Origin: an uncultured Enterorhabdus sp.
GTDB lineage: Bacteria > Actinomycetota > Coriobacteriia > Coriobacteriales > Eggerthellaceae
Assembly: GCA_947649205.1 (NCBI GenBank)
Contig: CANSQM010000001.1
Coordinates: 1 to 64,000 of the forward strand
Length of the DNA stretch: 64,000 nt
Reading direction: 5' to 3'
The position numbers were made by a program, and so were the translations under genes. Shown piece by piece: positions 47,993-56,661 of this stretch; the first letter of the stretch is position 1; each line of letters starts with the position of its first letter. Below the pieces are notes generated by a model. That model made no database searches. It saw only the letters and a program-made list of their open reading frames with translations, and was not told where the DNA came from.

Positions 47993-50218
47993 GTGGCACA
48001 ATCTGGTTTGGATTCCCTGCTGGAGGCTCTGCGCCAGTCGGGCATGAACACCGACAACGTGGGCGGCGGCGCTTCGGCCGGTCCGCAGACCCCTGGCTCG
48101 GGCTCGGCTTCGGGCTCCGGCGGCGCAGGTTCCGGCTCGACCGGCGGCTCCGGTGCATCGGGCTCGCGCGGCGGCGTGGGCGGTTTCGGCGGCTTCCCCT
48201 TCGGGGGCTTCGGCGGTTTCGGCGGCGGCGCCGCTGGCGGCCGCGGCCAGGGCGGCTCCGGCAACGGCGGCAACGGCGGCAATGGTGGCCCGACGGTCGA
48301 TTTCGAGTTTCTGGCCAACGACTTCCACCTGCCTTCTAAGAAATGGCTCGTGGTGCTGATTTTGGTGGCTCTGCTCGTCATCGCGGGCGCCTACTGGTGG
48401 TTCCACCCGTCCATCAACATTCACTCCACCGACTTCTGGGGCTTCGTCTTCGTGGTCATTCTGCTGCCGCTGTTCCTCATCTTCTGGGTGCGCAGCAAGC
48501 AGTACGCGACCGGCACCAAGGAGGTCACCAAGAACGCCGGCAAGGCCAAGACCTTCCGCATTCTGTCCCTCGTGCCGGTGGCGGTGGTGGCGCTCGTGGC
48601 CATCGGCGCCGTCATGTCCATGGCCATCTTCCCGGGCAACGCCGAGAAGTACTCCAACGTGCTGAAGACCGACACGCTGGAGTTCGCCCAGGACATCAAG
48701 GAAGTGAACTATTCCGAGATCCCGGTGATCGACCGCGACTCGGCCATTCTGCTGGGCAACCGCGAGATGGGCTCCATCCCCGAGTACGTGAGCCAGTTTG
48801 AAGTGTCGAGCCTGTATTCTCAGATCAATTACCAGGGCACTCCCGTGCGCGTGAGTCCGCTCGGTTACGCCGACCTGTTCAAGTGGTTCACCAACCGCGA
48901 CGGCGGCATTCCGGCCTACGCTCTGGTGAACATGACCACCCAGGACGCGGAGATCGTGCGCCTCGGCGATTCCCCCATCTACTATTCCCAGAGCGAGCCT
49001 TTGGCCCGCAACATCGACCGCCACGTGCAGCTGAAGTACCCCTTCTATATGTTCGGCGAGAAGTCCTTCGAGATTGACGAAGAGGGCCATCCCTGGTGGA
49101 TCTGCCCCGTGCGCGACTTCACCATCGGGCTCTTCGGCGGCGAGACCATCAGCCGCGTGGTGCTCTGCGACGCCACCACCGGCGAGACCCAGGACCTGTC
49201 CCTGGAAGAGTGCCCCCAGTGGGTTGACCGCGTGTTCCCGGCCGAGCTGCTCATCCAGCAGTACAACTGGTGGGGCTCCTACAACAACGGCTGGCTGAAC
49301 TCGTTCCTCGGCCAGGAGGGCGTGGTGCGCACCACCCCGGGCACTGACGGCACGCTCGGCTACAACTACATCGCCAAGGACGACGACGTGTGGGTGTACA
49401 CCGGCGTCACCTCGGCCACGGCCGACAACTCCATCATCGGCTTCGTGCTGGTGAACCAGCGCACCCAAGAGTCGCACTTCTATAGTGTGGCCGGCGCCAC
49501 CGAGGACTCGGCCATGGAGTCGGCCGAGGGCCAGGTGCAGAACTTGCGCTACACCTCCACGTTCCCGCTGCTCATCAACGTGGGCAACCAACCCACCTAC
49601 TTCATGGCCCTGAAGGACGGCGCGGGCCTCGTGAAGAAGTTCGCCATGATCGACATCCAGCGCTACCAGAACGTGGCCGTGGGCGATACGGTGGCCGATA
49701 CCCAGAAGGCCTATGAGGCGCTGCTGGCCACCAACGGCGTGGTGTCCGAGGATGCCAGCGGCACCACCGACGTGAAGACCGTGAAGGGCACGATCCGCTC
49801 GCTCAACCAGGCGGTCATCGAGGGCAACACCCACTTCTATGTGACCCTGGAGGACGAGGACGGCAACATCTTCGACTTCGCCCTGCCGGGCCTGCTGGAT
49901 ATCGTGGGCTACAAGGTGGGCGATACCATCAACTTCACCTACGTGGAATCGGCCGGCTCCAACGTGAGCCCCGCCTACGAGATCTTGGGCGGCGACGGCA
50001 AGGCGACTGAGAATGCCTCCGGCGAGCCCGCCGACGACGTGGTGCAGCAAGACGGCGCGGCCCAGACCCCCGAGGAGGTAGCGGCCGGCGACGACACGAA
50101 GCCCGCGGCTGACGACGCGGCCGGCGCGAGCGCGGGCGAGGGGCAGCCCGCAACGGACGGGGCGGCTGCCGCCGATGCCGAGGGCGCAGAGGCCCCGGCG
50201 GGGGATACCCAAAAGTAG
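47993..50218 (+). CDS. Large membrane protein with Gly-rich N-terminus, unknown function
   Basis: 741 residues. Order: about 20 polar residues, a low-complexity Gly/Ser/Phe-rich stretch (about 22-98, e.g. GGFGGFPFGGFGGFGGG), three hydrophobic helices between about 117 and 225, then a long soluble part with Trp- and Tyr-rich segments (YPFYMFGEKS, QQYNWWGSYNNGW). An OB-like region (VKTVKGTIRSLNQAVIEGNTHFYVTLEDEDGNIFDFALPG) precedes an acidic Ala/Asp tail. I do not recognise the family. GTG 47993 (GGAGAGG 9 nt upstream) is preferred over ATG 47984. Confidence 0.7.
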   Translation: MAQSGLDSLLEALRQSGMNTDNVGGGASAGPQTPGSGSASGSGGAGSGSTGGSGASGSRGGVGGFGGFPFGGFGGFGGGAAGGRGQGGSGNGGNGGNGGPTVDFEFLANDFHLPSKKWLVVLILVALLVIAGAYWWFHPSINIHSTDFWGFVFVVILLPLFLIFWVRSKQYATGTKEVTKNAGKAKTFRILSLVPVAVVALVAIGAVMSMAIFPGNAEKYSNVLKTDTLEFAQDIKEVNYSEIPVIDRDSAILLGNREMGSIPEYVSQFEVSSLYSQINYQGTPVRVSPLGYADLFKWFTNRDGGIPAYALVNMTTQDAEIVRLGDSPIYYSQSEPLARNIDRHVQLKYPFYMFGEKSFEIDEEGHPWWICPVRDFTIGLFGGETISRVVLCDATTGETQDLSLEECPQWVDRVFPAELLIQQYNWWGSYNNGWLNSFLGQEGVVRTTPGTDGTLGYNYIAKDDDVWVYTGVTSATADNSIIGFVLVNQRTQESHFYSVAGATEDSAMESAEGQVQNLRYTSTFPLLINVGNQPTYFMALKDGAGLVKKFAMIDIQRYQNVAVGDTVADTQKAYEALLATNGVVSEDASGTTDVKTVKGTIRSLNQAVIEGNTHFYVTLEDEDGNIFDFALPGLLDIVGYKVGDTINFTYVESAGSNVSPAYEILGGDGKATENASGEPADDVVQQDGAAQTPEEVAAGDDTKPAADDAAGASAGEGQPATDGAAAADAEGAEAPAGDTQK

Positions 50219-50240
50219 CGACGGCCATTATCGTGCGATC

Positions 50241-50268
50241 AAGGGTCGGGCTAATGCCCGGCCCTTTT
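50241..50268 (+). terminator. Rho-independent terminator after the membrane protein gene
   Basis: An 11-bp stem AAGGGTCGGGC/GCCCGGCCCTT with one G-T pair, loop TAAT, followed by TT and more T after one G. Confidence 0.85.
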
Positions 50269-50302
50269 GTTTTCCCTGTTCAAACCCATGGTTTATAGGG
50301 GG

Positions 50303-50318
50303 GTTTAAAGCTTTAAAC
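50303..50318. promoter_or_regulatory. Perfect 16-bp palindrome, operator candidate
   Basis: GTTTAAAGCTTTAAAC stands out in otherwise G+C-rich DNA, 175 nt upstream of flavoprotein 3. It may bind a dimeric regulator controlling that gene. Confidence 0.5.
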
Positions 50319-50374
50319 TTCTTTTTTCCGCTCGGTCGATGCGCTTGCTCGATGCAGCGTCCATAGTGCGTCGT

Positions 50375-50467
50375 GCAGCGAGGGAGCTGCAACGGTCGGG
50401 GCGAGGGAGCCCCGCCGAACCAGGGGCAGCCGTAAGGCTGCACCGCCCGAGCAACGGAATCGGGCGG
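50375..50467 (+). ncRNA. Structured 5' leader with four hairpins before flavoprotein 3
   Basis: Four adjacent hairpins are visible: GCAGC-GAGGGA-GCTGC (50375-50390), CGGGGC-GAGGGA-GCCCCG (50397-50414), GCAGCC-GTAA-GGCTGC (50426-50441) and CCGCCCGA-9 nt-TCGGGCGG (50443-50467). The first two have the same loop and the third has a GNRA-type tetraloop. I recognise no riboswitch class. The leader ends 26 nt before the ATG. Confidence 0.5.
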
Positions 50468-50493
50468 ATAAAAAGAGAGGGAAAGGGAACCAC

Positions 50494-52123
50494 CATGGAA
50501 CACGGAATGAACGTTTCTCGCCGCGATCTGTTCAAGTTCGGCGGCCTGGCCGCCATCACCGCCGCCGGCGCCGGCGCGCTTGCGGGCTGCGCTCCGCAGC
50601 AGCCGATGGCCGCCACGGGCGGGGCCGGCGCAGAGGACGGCTCCACTTACACGGGCCCGAGCTTCCTGCAGAAGCCGGCCGACATCACCGAGTTCGCCGA
50701 TGAGCGCGAGTACGACGTCGTCGTGGTCGGCGCGGGCGAGTCGGGCCTGGCCGCCATCCACGCCGCCCTCGAGGCCGGCGCCACCGTGGGCGTGCTCCAG
50801 AGCCTGTCCATCGTGCAGACCGCCGGCAACATGGGCGCCTCCATCGATCTGACCAAGACGAGCGAGGCCGGCATCAAGGCGGCTCTCTCCTTCATCAACT
50901 ACAAGAGCGACTACCGCGCCAACCTGGGCCAGGTGGAGGCCTGGGCCCGCAACTCCCAGGAAGCTCTGGCCTGGTGGGCCGAGGCCGCGGCCAAGGGCGG
51001 CAGCGAGTCCAAGCCCTACGATTACACGGTGAACTGCAACGGCCACGACGTGTACTTCCACGCCAACACCTACTTCCATGACGAGGGCCACCAGAAGGGC
51101 GCGCTCGTCATCGGCGACGCCGTGCAGGCCGAGGGCGCCGAGATCTTCTTCGAGACCCCCTGCGTGCAACTGCTCAAGGAGGGCGACCGCGTGGCGGGCG
51201 CCATCGGCGAGGCCGCTGACGGCAGCCACATCCTGCTCCGCGCCACCAAGGGCGTCATCATCGCTGCCGGCGACTACGTGGGCGACTCCGAGATGCTCGA
51301 GTTCTACACCCCCGACGCCAAGGGCCTGCACCAGGCCGTGGACTTCCGCAACGGCACCGGCCTGAAGGCCGCCATGTGGGTGGGCGCCCAGATGTGCCCG
51401 GCCTCCCACACCAAGATGGTGCACGGCGAGGGCCCGAAAGTGCGCTTCGAGATGCCCTATCTGTTCCTCGACCGCCACGGCAAGCGCTTCATGGACGAGG
51501 GCTGCTGCCGCATGGGCTACCTGAACGAGTTCACCAACAAGTACCTGGCCGAGGTCGATTTCATGGAGTCCACTGCCGTGAAGTTCTTCTCCATCGTGCC
51601 GACCAACTGGCAGGAGCACTACGACGCCTGGGAGTCGTTCTCCGACATCTCCATCCACAATGCCTACCGCAACGTTGATCCCGAGGCCTGGATCAAGGGC
51701 GATACCCTCGAGGAGCTGGCGGCCAACATGATCGCCTACGCCGACGAGGAGGGCTGGGCCCACGACTACACCGTGGAGGCCATCGTGGAGTCCATCAACC
51801 GCTACAACGAGCTGGTGGCCGCCGGCGAGGGCGACGCCGACTTCGGCAAGCGCGACGAGTACATGGTGCCCATCGAGGCCCCCTGCTACGCCGTGCCGCG
51901 CGGTGCCAACAACATCGACGCCCTGGTGGACGGCCTGTGGTGCGACGGCAACTTCCAGTGCCTCGACGTTGACATGAAGCCGATCGAGGGCCTGTTCGCC
52001 GTTGGCAACGCCTCCGGTCCCTTCTTCGGCAACAGCAACTACCCCATGGACATCGAGGGCCTGTCGGTGGGCCGCGCCATCACCACGGGCTTCGTGACCG
52101 GCCGCTACGTCGCGGGTCTGTAA
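50494..52123 (+). CDS. Tat-exported FAD-dependent reductase, fumarate reductase flavoprotein family (3)
   Basis: 542 residues. Twin-arginine signal SRRDLFKFGG (Arg9-Arg10) with lipobox-type LAGC (Cys32). FAD motif DVVVVGAGESGLAAIHAAL (about 74-92) and the family's C-terminal GLFAVGNASGPFFGNSNYPMDIEGLSVGRAITTG. It is less similar to flavoproteins 1 and 2 than they look to each other. A LuxR-type regulator gene follows. It is preceded by an unusually structured leader. Substrate unknown. Confidence 0.88.
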
Positions 52124-52181
52124 GTTATCCCCTGTTCTGCCGCCCCTGTTCCCTCCCCACGGTGCGGCGGAACTCTCCCTC

Positions 52182-52212
52182 AAAGCCGGCGATCTTCGGG
52201 TCGCCGGTTTTG
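52182..52212 (+). terminator. Rho-independent terminator after flavoprotein 3
   Basis: A stem of about 9 bp plus wobble pairs (CCGGCGATC with GGTCGCCGG, loop TTCG) followed by TTTTG. Confidence 0.85.
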
Positions 52213-52247
52213 CCGTGTATAATCACCTTGCATAAGGAGGGGTGTCC

Positions 52248-53699
52248 ATGATCGAGAAAGCGGAATCGAGGGAAGACCGCCGCGCGCTTCTGCGAGGCGG
52301 CCGTCGCTACGTCATGGCCTACGGGTGCGCTCGCGCCTGGGCCACGCTCACCTTCACGGGATCGGCCGCCAGCGCGACGGGGACCGCGACGGGCGGTCCG
52401 GCCGTGGCCGCGGCAGCGCCCTGGTCCTTCGACCCGCACCTCACCTTCGATGTGGCCTACATCGCCGTGAGCATCCTGCTGGTGCTCCTGTTCCGCCGTT
52501 TCATTCCCCTGAACGAGAACCGCCTGGTGAAGGCTGTGTCCTTCGGCTGCATGCTGGCGGCATCGGTGGCCGTGGTGGTGGCCCAGTGGATACCCGAGGG
52601 GTCGTTTCCGCTCATGATCGGCGGGTCGCTGGCGGCGGGAGCGGGCTACGGGCTTTTTCTGCTGCTGGCCGCCGAGGTGCTCTGCTCGTTCAGCCTGCTG
52701 CGCATCTTCCTGTTTCTGTCGGGCGCCATGATGCTGGGGGCGGTCATCACGTTCTTCTGCCAGGGCATGGCCCCGTGGCAGGCGAGCGCGGCCCTGCTGT
52801 CCCTTCCCGTGCTGGCGGCGCTGTACCTGTGGGGCGCCTACGAGCGCATTCCCGCCGCCGACCGGCCCCGGCGCGGCGTGCCGAAGTTCTCCTATCCGTG
52901 GAAGCTGTTCATCCTGTACGGCCTGTACGCCTTCGCCTACGGCATGCGGGCCCATCAGCTGGTGGCGGGAGCGGGGCGCCACTCGTCGCTGTCCACCTTC
53001 ATCCTCATGGCGGTGCTTTTCCTCACGGCCTACTTCGCGTCGCGGCGCTTCAACATCGGCCTGTTGTACCGCTCGCCGGTGGTGCTCATGGTGTGCGGGC
53101 TTCTGCTCGTGCCGGCCGAGAGCCTGTTCGGCTCGGCCGCGTCCAGCTACCTCATCTCCATCAGCTACTCGCTCATGTCCTTCTTGGTGGCGCTGCTGCT
53201 CTACGACATCGCCAAGCGCCTCGGCGTGGCCATCGTGGCGTTTCTGGCCGTAACCAACGCCGAGCAGCTGCTCCAGGTGGTCGGCGGCCAGGTGCCGGGC
53301 CTGCTCGCCCAGGGAGGGCTGCCTGCGGCCACCCAGGATTTGGTGGTCACCATCATGGTGGCCGTGCTCATTCTGGCGGCCACGCTGCTGCTGTTCTCCG
53401 AGAAGGAGCTGGCCAGCAAGTGGGGCGTGTCCATCCTGGAGGAAGGCGGCCTCATCGAGCGCACGGCCGAGGAGGAGCGCGTGGGCGAGCGGGTGGAGGA
53501 GCTTTCGCGCACCTACCGGTTGAGCCCGCGCGAGCAGGAGGTGCTGGCGCTTCTGGCCGAGGGGAAGACCGGGCGCATCATCCAGCAGGAGCTGTTCATC
53601 GCCGAAGGCACCTTCAAGGCCCACACCCGCCACATCTACGAGAAGATGAGCATCAACTCCCGCAAAGAGCTCTTCGAGCTTTTGGGCGTTGAGAAGTAG
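52248..53699 (+). CDS. LuxR-type regulator with multi-helix membrane domain (2)
   Basis: 483 residues. Roughly ten hydrophobic helices occupy residues 60-385. The C-terminal LuxR/GerE helix-turn-helix is LSPREQEVLALLAEGKTGRIIQQELFIAEGTFKAHTRHIYEKMSINSRKELFELL. AAGGAGGGG precedes ATG 52248, and TATAAT (52218-52223) is a likely -10 box. It is probably the regulator of the flavoprotein gene directly upstream, possibly sensing its substrate through the membrane domain (inference). Confidence 0.87.
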   Translation: MIEKAESREDRRALLRGGRRYVMAYGCARAWATLTFTGSAASATGTATGGPAVAAAAPWSFDPHLTFDVAYIAVSILLVLLFRRFIPLNENRLVKAVSFGCMLAASVAVVVAQWIPEGSFPLMIGGSLAAGAGYGLFLLLAAEVLCSFSLLRIFLFLSGAMMLGAVITFFCQGMAPWQASAALLSLPVLAALYLWGAYERIPAADRPRRGVPKFSYPWKLFILYGLYAFAYGMRAHQLVAGAGRHSSLSTFILMAVLFLTAYFASRRFNIGLLYRSPVVLMVCGLLLVPAESLFGSAASSYLISISYSLMSFLVALLLYDIAKRLGVAIVAFLAVTNAEQLLQVVGGQVPGLLAQGGLPAATQDLVVTIMVAVLILAATLLLFSEKELASKWGVSILEEGGLIERTAEEERVGERVEELSRTYRLSPREQEVLALLAEGKTGRIIQQELFIAEGTFKAHTRHIYEKMSINSRKELFELLGVEK

Positions 53700-54035
53700 G
53701 GGGACGCTGTACCGTCCAGGGCATATTTTCTGAAAAGTGGGGAAAATACCCTTGACGCGGGGAATAAGCGCCCTATACTAATCGGGCTGCCCTTTTTGGG
53801 CGGCGGACGAACAGATATGTTCCGCTACTTAAGACAGCAGGTACCGCGCCCGTCGCAAGACGGAGCATCGGTTTAATCGCGCAAGCGGCCCGCCGAGGTG
53901 GTCACAAGAATCGCTTCCGTGAATTCGTGCGGCCTCCGTCTTATGGGCGGGGGCCGTTTCTCTTCTCAAGGCAGGCGGCCCACCCAACCAAGGTGCGGAA
54001 CCCGGAAAGCTTTGAGAAGGAGGTGTACGTACAAC
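53700..54035 (+). promoter_or_regulatory. rplJ promoter and L10-type mRNA leader
   Basis: A promoter is visible as TTGACG (53752-53757), 16 nt, TATACT (53774-53779). The following 240 nt of untranslated leader match the position and size of the ribosomal L10 leader, where L10-L12 binds its own mRNA. A hairpin at 53930-53956 (CGGCCTCCGTC with GGCGGGGGCCG) followed by TTTCTCTT could be an attenuator. An inverted repeat (53719-53751, ATTTTC/GAAAAT) lies just upstream of the -35 box and may end the LuxR transcript. Confidence 0.7.
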
Positions 54036-54557
54036 ATGCCCAACGCTCAGAACAAGGAGATGCTCGCCAGCATCAAGGAGGATCTCGACGGCGTTTCCGC
54101 CATGTGGGTCGTGGACTACCGCGGCCTGACCGTGAAGGAGATGCAGCAGCTGCGTCGCGACATTCGCGAGACTGGCTCGGTGCTGAAGGTCTACAAGAAC
54201 ACGCTGGTTCACCTGGCGCTGTCCGAGGCCGAGCTGCCGACGCTCGACGATGTGCTCGCCGGCCCCAGCGCGTTCGTGTTCTCCGGCAACGACGTGGCCG
54301 CTTCCGCGAAGGCCCTGAAGACCTTCGCCAAGGCCAACCAGAACCTTGAGATCAAGGGCGGCCTGATGGAAGGCGCTGCCGTGTCGGCCGCGGAGGTGGA
54401 GGCTATCGCTTCTCTGCCCTCTCGCGAGCAGCTCATGGCCCAGATCGCCGGTGCCATCTCCGGCGTCGCTCGTGGTCTGGCCACCACCATCAACGGTGTG
54501 CCGCGTGGCCTGGCCCAGGTCGTCAAGGCCGTGGCCGAGCAGAAGGAAGCTGCCTAA
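54036..54557 (+). CDS. rplJ: Ribosomal protein L10
   Basis: 173 residues, standard L10: KEMLASIKEDLDGVSAMWVVDYRGLTVKEMQQLRRDIRETGSVLKVYKNTL at the rRNA-binding N-terminus and the C-terminal helix that binds L12 dimers (GVPRGLAQVVKAVAEQKEAA). AAGGAGGTG precedes ATG 54036. It is the base of the ribosomal stalk. Confidence 0.97.
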   Translation: MPNAQNKEMLASIKEDLDGVSAMWVVDYRGLTVKEMQQLRRDIRETGSVLKVYKNTLVHLALSEAELPTLDDVLAGPSAFVFSGNDVAASAKALKTFAKANQNLEIKGGLMEGAAVSAAEVEAIASLPSREQLMAQIAGAISGVARGLATTINGVPRGLAQVVKAVAEQKEAA

Positions 54558-54648
54558 CAGCTCGGGCGGCCTGAGACGGGTCGCGTAGCAACGAAGAAAA
54601 CTTTGGCCGGCACGAAGAGGCGCCGGCCCCCTTTGAAAGGAAACTAAC

Positions 54649-55026
54649 ATGGCTGTTACTCGTGAAGAGATCATTGAGGCTCTGAAGGAGATGTCCCTGC
54701 TCGAGGCTTCCGAGCTCGTGAAGGACATCGAGGAGACCTTCGGCGTGTCCGCCGCCGCTCCGGTGGCCGTGGCCGCCGCCGCTCCGGCTGAGGGTGGCGC
54801 TGCCGCCGAGGAGAAGTCCGACTTCGACGTCGTCCTCGAGGGCTTCGGCGACAACAAGATCGCCGTCATCAAGGTTGTCCGTGAGATCACCGGCCTGGGC
54901 CTGAAGGAGGCCAAGGAGGTCGTCGAGGGCGCTCCGAAGCCGGTGGCCGAGGGCGTGAACAAGGAGAAGGCCGAGGAGATCAAGGGCAAGCTGGAAGAGG
55001 CCGGCGCCGCTGTGACCCTGAAGTAA
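54649..55026 (+). CDS. rplL: Ribosomal protein L7/L12
   Basis: 125 residues: N-terminal dimerisation helices ([30 protein letters not shown]), Ala/Pro-rich hinge ([21 protein letters not shown]) and the C-terminal factor-binding domain ([30 protein letters not shown]). The short gap after rplJ holds a GGCCGGC/GCCGGCC hairpin (about 54604-54628), probably for mRNA processing or partial termination that adjusts the stalk ratio. Confidence 0.98.
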   Translation: MAVTREEIIEALKEMSLLEASELVKDIEETFGVSAAAPVAVAAAAPAEGGAAAEEKSDFDVVLEGFGDNKIAVIKVVREITGLGLKEAKEVVEGAPKPVAEGVNKEKAEEIKGKLEEAGAAVTLK

Positions 55027-55064
55027 ATTCGCTTTCGCGAAACTTCTCCAGTCGAGAGACTGTC

Positions 55065-55098
55065 AAGAACCCCGCTTTCGAGCGGGGTTCTTTTTTTG
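55065..55098 (+). terminator. Strong terminator after rplL
   Basis: A perfect 12-bp stem AAGAACCCCGCT/AGCGGGGTTCTT capped by TTCG and followed by a T-run. Confidence 0.95.
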
Positions 55099-55158
55099 TT
55101 TTGGGATGGCAGAGGGCAGCGTCATTCCGTTTCGCGTGGAGACGCTGAATCGTTATGG

Positions 55159-56400
55159 CTATCTGAGCGTCAGCAGGTTCTCGTCGGTGAGGAAATCGAC
55201 AAGCCTCAAGTGGGTTATGCCGTCCCGGCTCATGGTGAGGGGATCCATCGAGATGACGTATTTGGGATACTCGTCGCCAATGGCCCGAAAGGCGCCAAAC
55301 TCCCTTTCCCGGGTGTCCTCATCGGCCATGAGGTAGGCCACTTGCAGGTAGCAGCGCTTTCCGTCGCGCTCGGCAATGAAGTCGATCTCCCCCTTGTAGG
55401 TTTTCCCGATGTACACGCGCATGCCCCGCGAGAGAAGTTCGTTGTAGACGGCGGTTTCCATCACGCAGTTCCACTCGTCCTTGACGCGGTTCTTCCTTAC
55501 ATGGAAGAATCCCAAATCGCAGACGTACTCCTTGGCCTCGAACGAGAGTATTTTCTTGCCGCGGATGTCGAATCGCTCCACCTTGCTCACGATATAGGAA
55601 TCTTCAATGGACTTCAGCAGGTCATACACGGTGGGGGCCGATACTTTGCGAGCCGAATCGGAGAGGACGGCGGCGATGTTGTTGCCGGATATGGTAGCCG
55701 ATGAGTTGGCAATAAGATAGTCGAGCACATTCTCGAGCGTGGCGGGCGACGAGGTCTTGCTTCGCTGGATGATGTCGCGCAGCACGATGGAGCTGTAGAG
55801 GTTGTCGAGCACCACCCGGCGTGATTCGTCGTCTTTCTGATCGCAGACGAGCGGGAAGCCTCCCCATTGCAGGTAGTGCGGCAAGAGCCCGCTGGGGTCG
55901 AGGTGCCCCTCATGGGCGTTGGAGCGAAGCTCGTCTTCCTTGAATTGGAGGAACTCTCGGAAATTGAAGGGCATCATGCGGAAAGCGAGGGTGCGCCCTC
56001 CCAGCTTGGTAGCGAGCTCCCCGGAAAGAAGCTTGGAATTCGAGCCAGTGAGAAAAATGCTCGCGCGGCCGGTGTTGTTGAGCGAATTGACGACAAGCTC
56101 GAAGTTGCGCACGTTTTGGATCTCGTCGAAGAACAGGTAGGCTTTCTGTCCGTCAAGACCCTCGAGCTTTTCCGTAATGAAGGAGAAGAGGTGGTCGGGG
56201 TCGAGGAGCTCTCGGTTCGCGTAGTCGTCGAGATCAACGAAGATGATCGAATTGTGTGGGGCGTCCTGTCGGTGGATTTCGTCGGCTATCTGGCGTAAGA
56301 GCACCGATTTGCCGCAGCGACGAACCCCGACGATTATCTTAATGAGAGGAGAATCGTAGAAGGGACGGATGCGGTTGAGGTAATTCTCACGCAGTATCAT
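55159..56400 (-). CDS. AAA ATPase with C-terminal DUF4143 domain (3)
   Basis: 413 residues. Walker A GVRRCGKS (25-32), Walker B YLFFDEIQ (Asp92, Glu93), IFLTGSNSKLLSGELATKLGGRT, and a C-terminal DUF4143 domain with YVCDLGFFHVR and the PD-(D/E)XK-like pattern KGEIDFIAERDGKRCYLQVAY. ATG 56398-56400 is chosen because GGGAG lies 5 nt upstream; the frame continues to 56643 without a ribosome site. Function unknown. Two 20-nt palindromes lie directly upstream. It is convergent with rplL. Confidence 0.85.
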   Translation of the reverse strand: MILRENYLNRIRPFYDSPLIKIIVGVRRCGKSVLLRQIADEIHRQDAPHNSIIFVDLDDYANRELLDPDHLFSFITEKLEGLDGQKAYLFFDEIQNVRNFELVVNSLNNTGRASIFLTGSNSKLLSGELATKLGGRTLAFRMMPFNFREFLQFKEDELRSNAHEGHLDPSGLLPHYLQWGGFPLVCDQKDDESRRVVLDNLYSSIVLRDIIQRSKTSSPATLENVLDYLIANSSATISGNNIAAVLSDSARKVSAPTVYDLLKSIEDSYIVSKVERFDIRGKKILSFEAKEYVCDLGFFHVRKNRVKDEWNCVMETAVYNELLSRGMRVYIGKTYKGEIDFIAERDGKRCYLQVAYLMADEDTREREFGAFRAIGDEYPKYVISMDPLTMSRDGITHLRLVDFLTDENLLTLR

Positions 56401-56415
56401 GCGGTCTCCCAACGG

Positions 56416-56443
56416 GATAGAATTAAAGTTGCTTAATTCTATC
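56416..56443 (-). promoter_or_regulatory. Palindrome 1 before the third ATPase
   Basis: A perfect 11-bp inverted repeat GATAGAATTAA/TTAATTCTATC with a 6-nt centre. It begins 16 nt upstream of the ATPase start, so it covers the leader or ribosome-access region. Confidence 0.75.
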
Positions 56444-56458
56444 AGAAAAATCTTCAAA

Positions 56459-56478
56459 GCATTAAACAAATTTAATTC
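56459..56478 (-). promoter_or_regulatory. Palindrome 2 before the third ATPase
   Basis: GCATTAAACAAATTTAATTC is an imperfect copy of the core of palindrome 1 (GAATTAAAGTTGCTTAATTC, 56420-56439), 39 nt away. Two related sites upstream of one gene suggest cooperative binding. Confidence 0.6.
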
Positions 56479-56661
56479 GACTGCCTCTGTATCGACGCTA
56501 CCCAATTCTGTGTGGAAAGGGGACGGGGGCTTTCCGTAGTATGCGACCATCGCGCGAGGAAGAGATGGAAGAGGCGCGGGACTGGGAGGGGAGAGCGCAG
56601 CGGCTGCGGCCGGCGCGCTGTTCGGTTTTCGGCTCGGCGCCATAGGAAAGAAGGGGGAGTT

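Noticed and set aside
50375..50467. SAH or other known riboswitch in the flavoprotein 3 leader
   Set aside because: A short GAGCTGCAACGG stretch recalls part of the SAH motif, but the required pseudoknot partner and adjoining conserved segments are not visible, and the gene is not in SAH metabolism.
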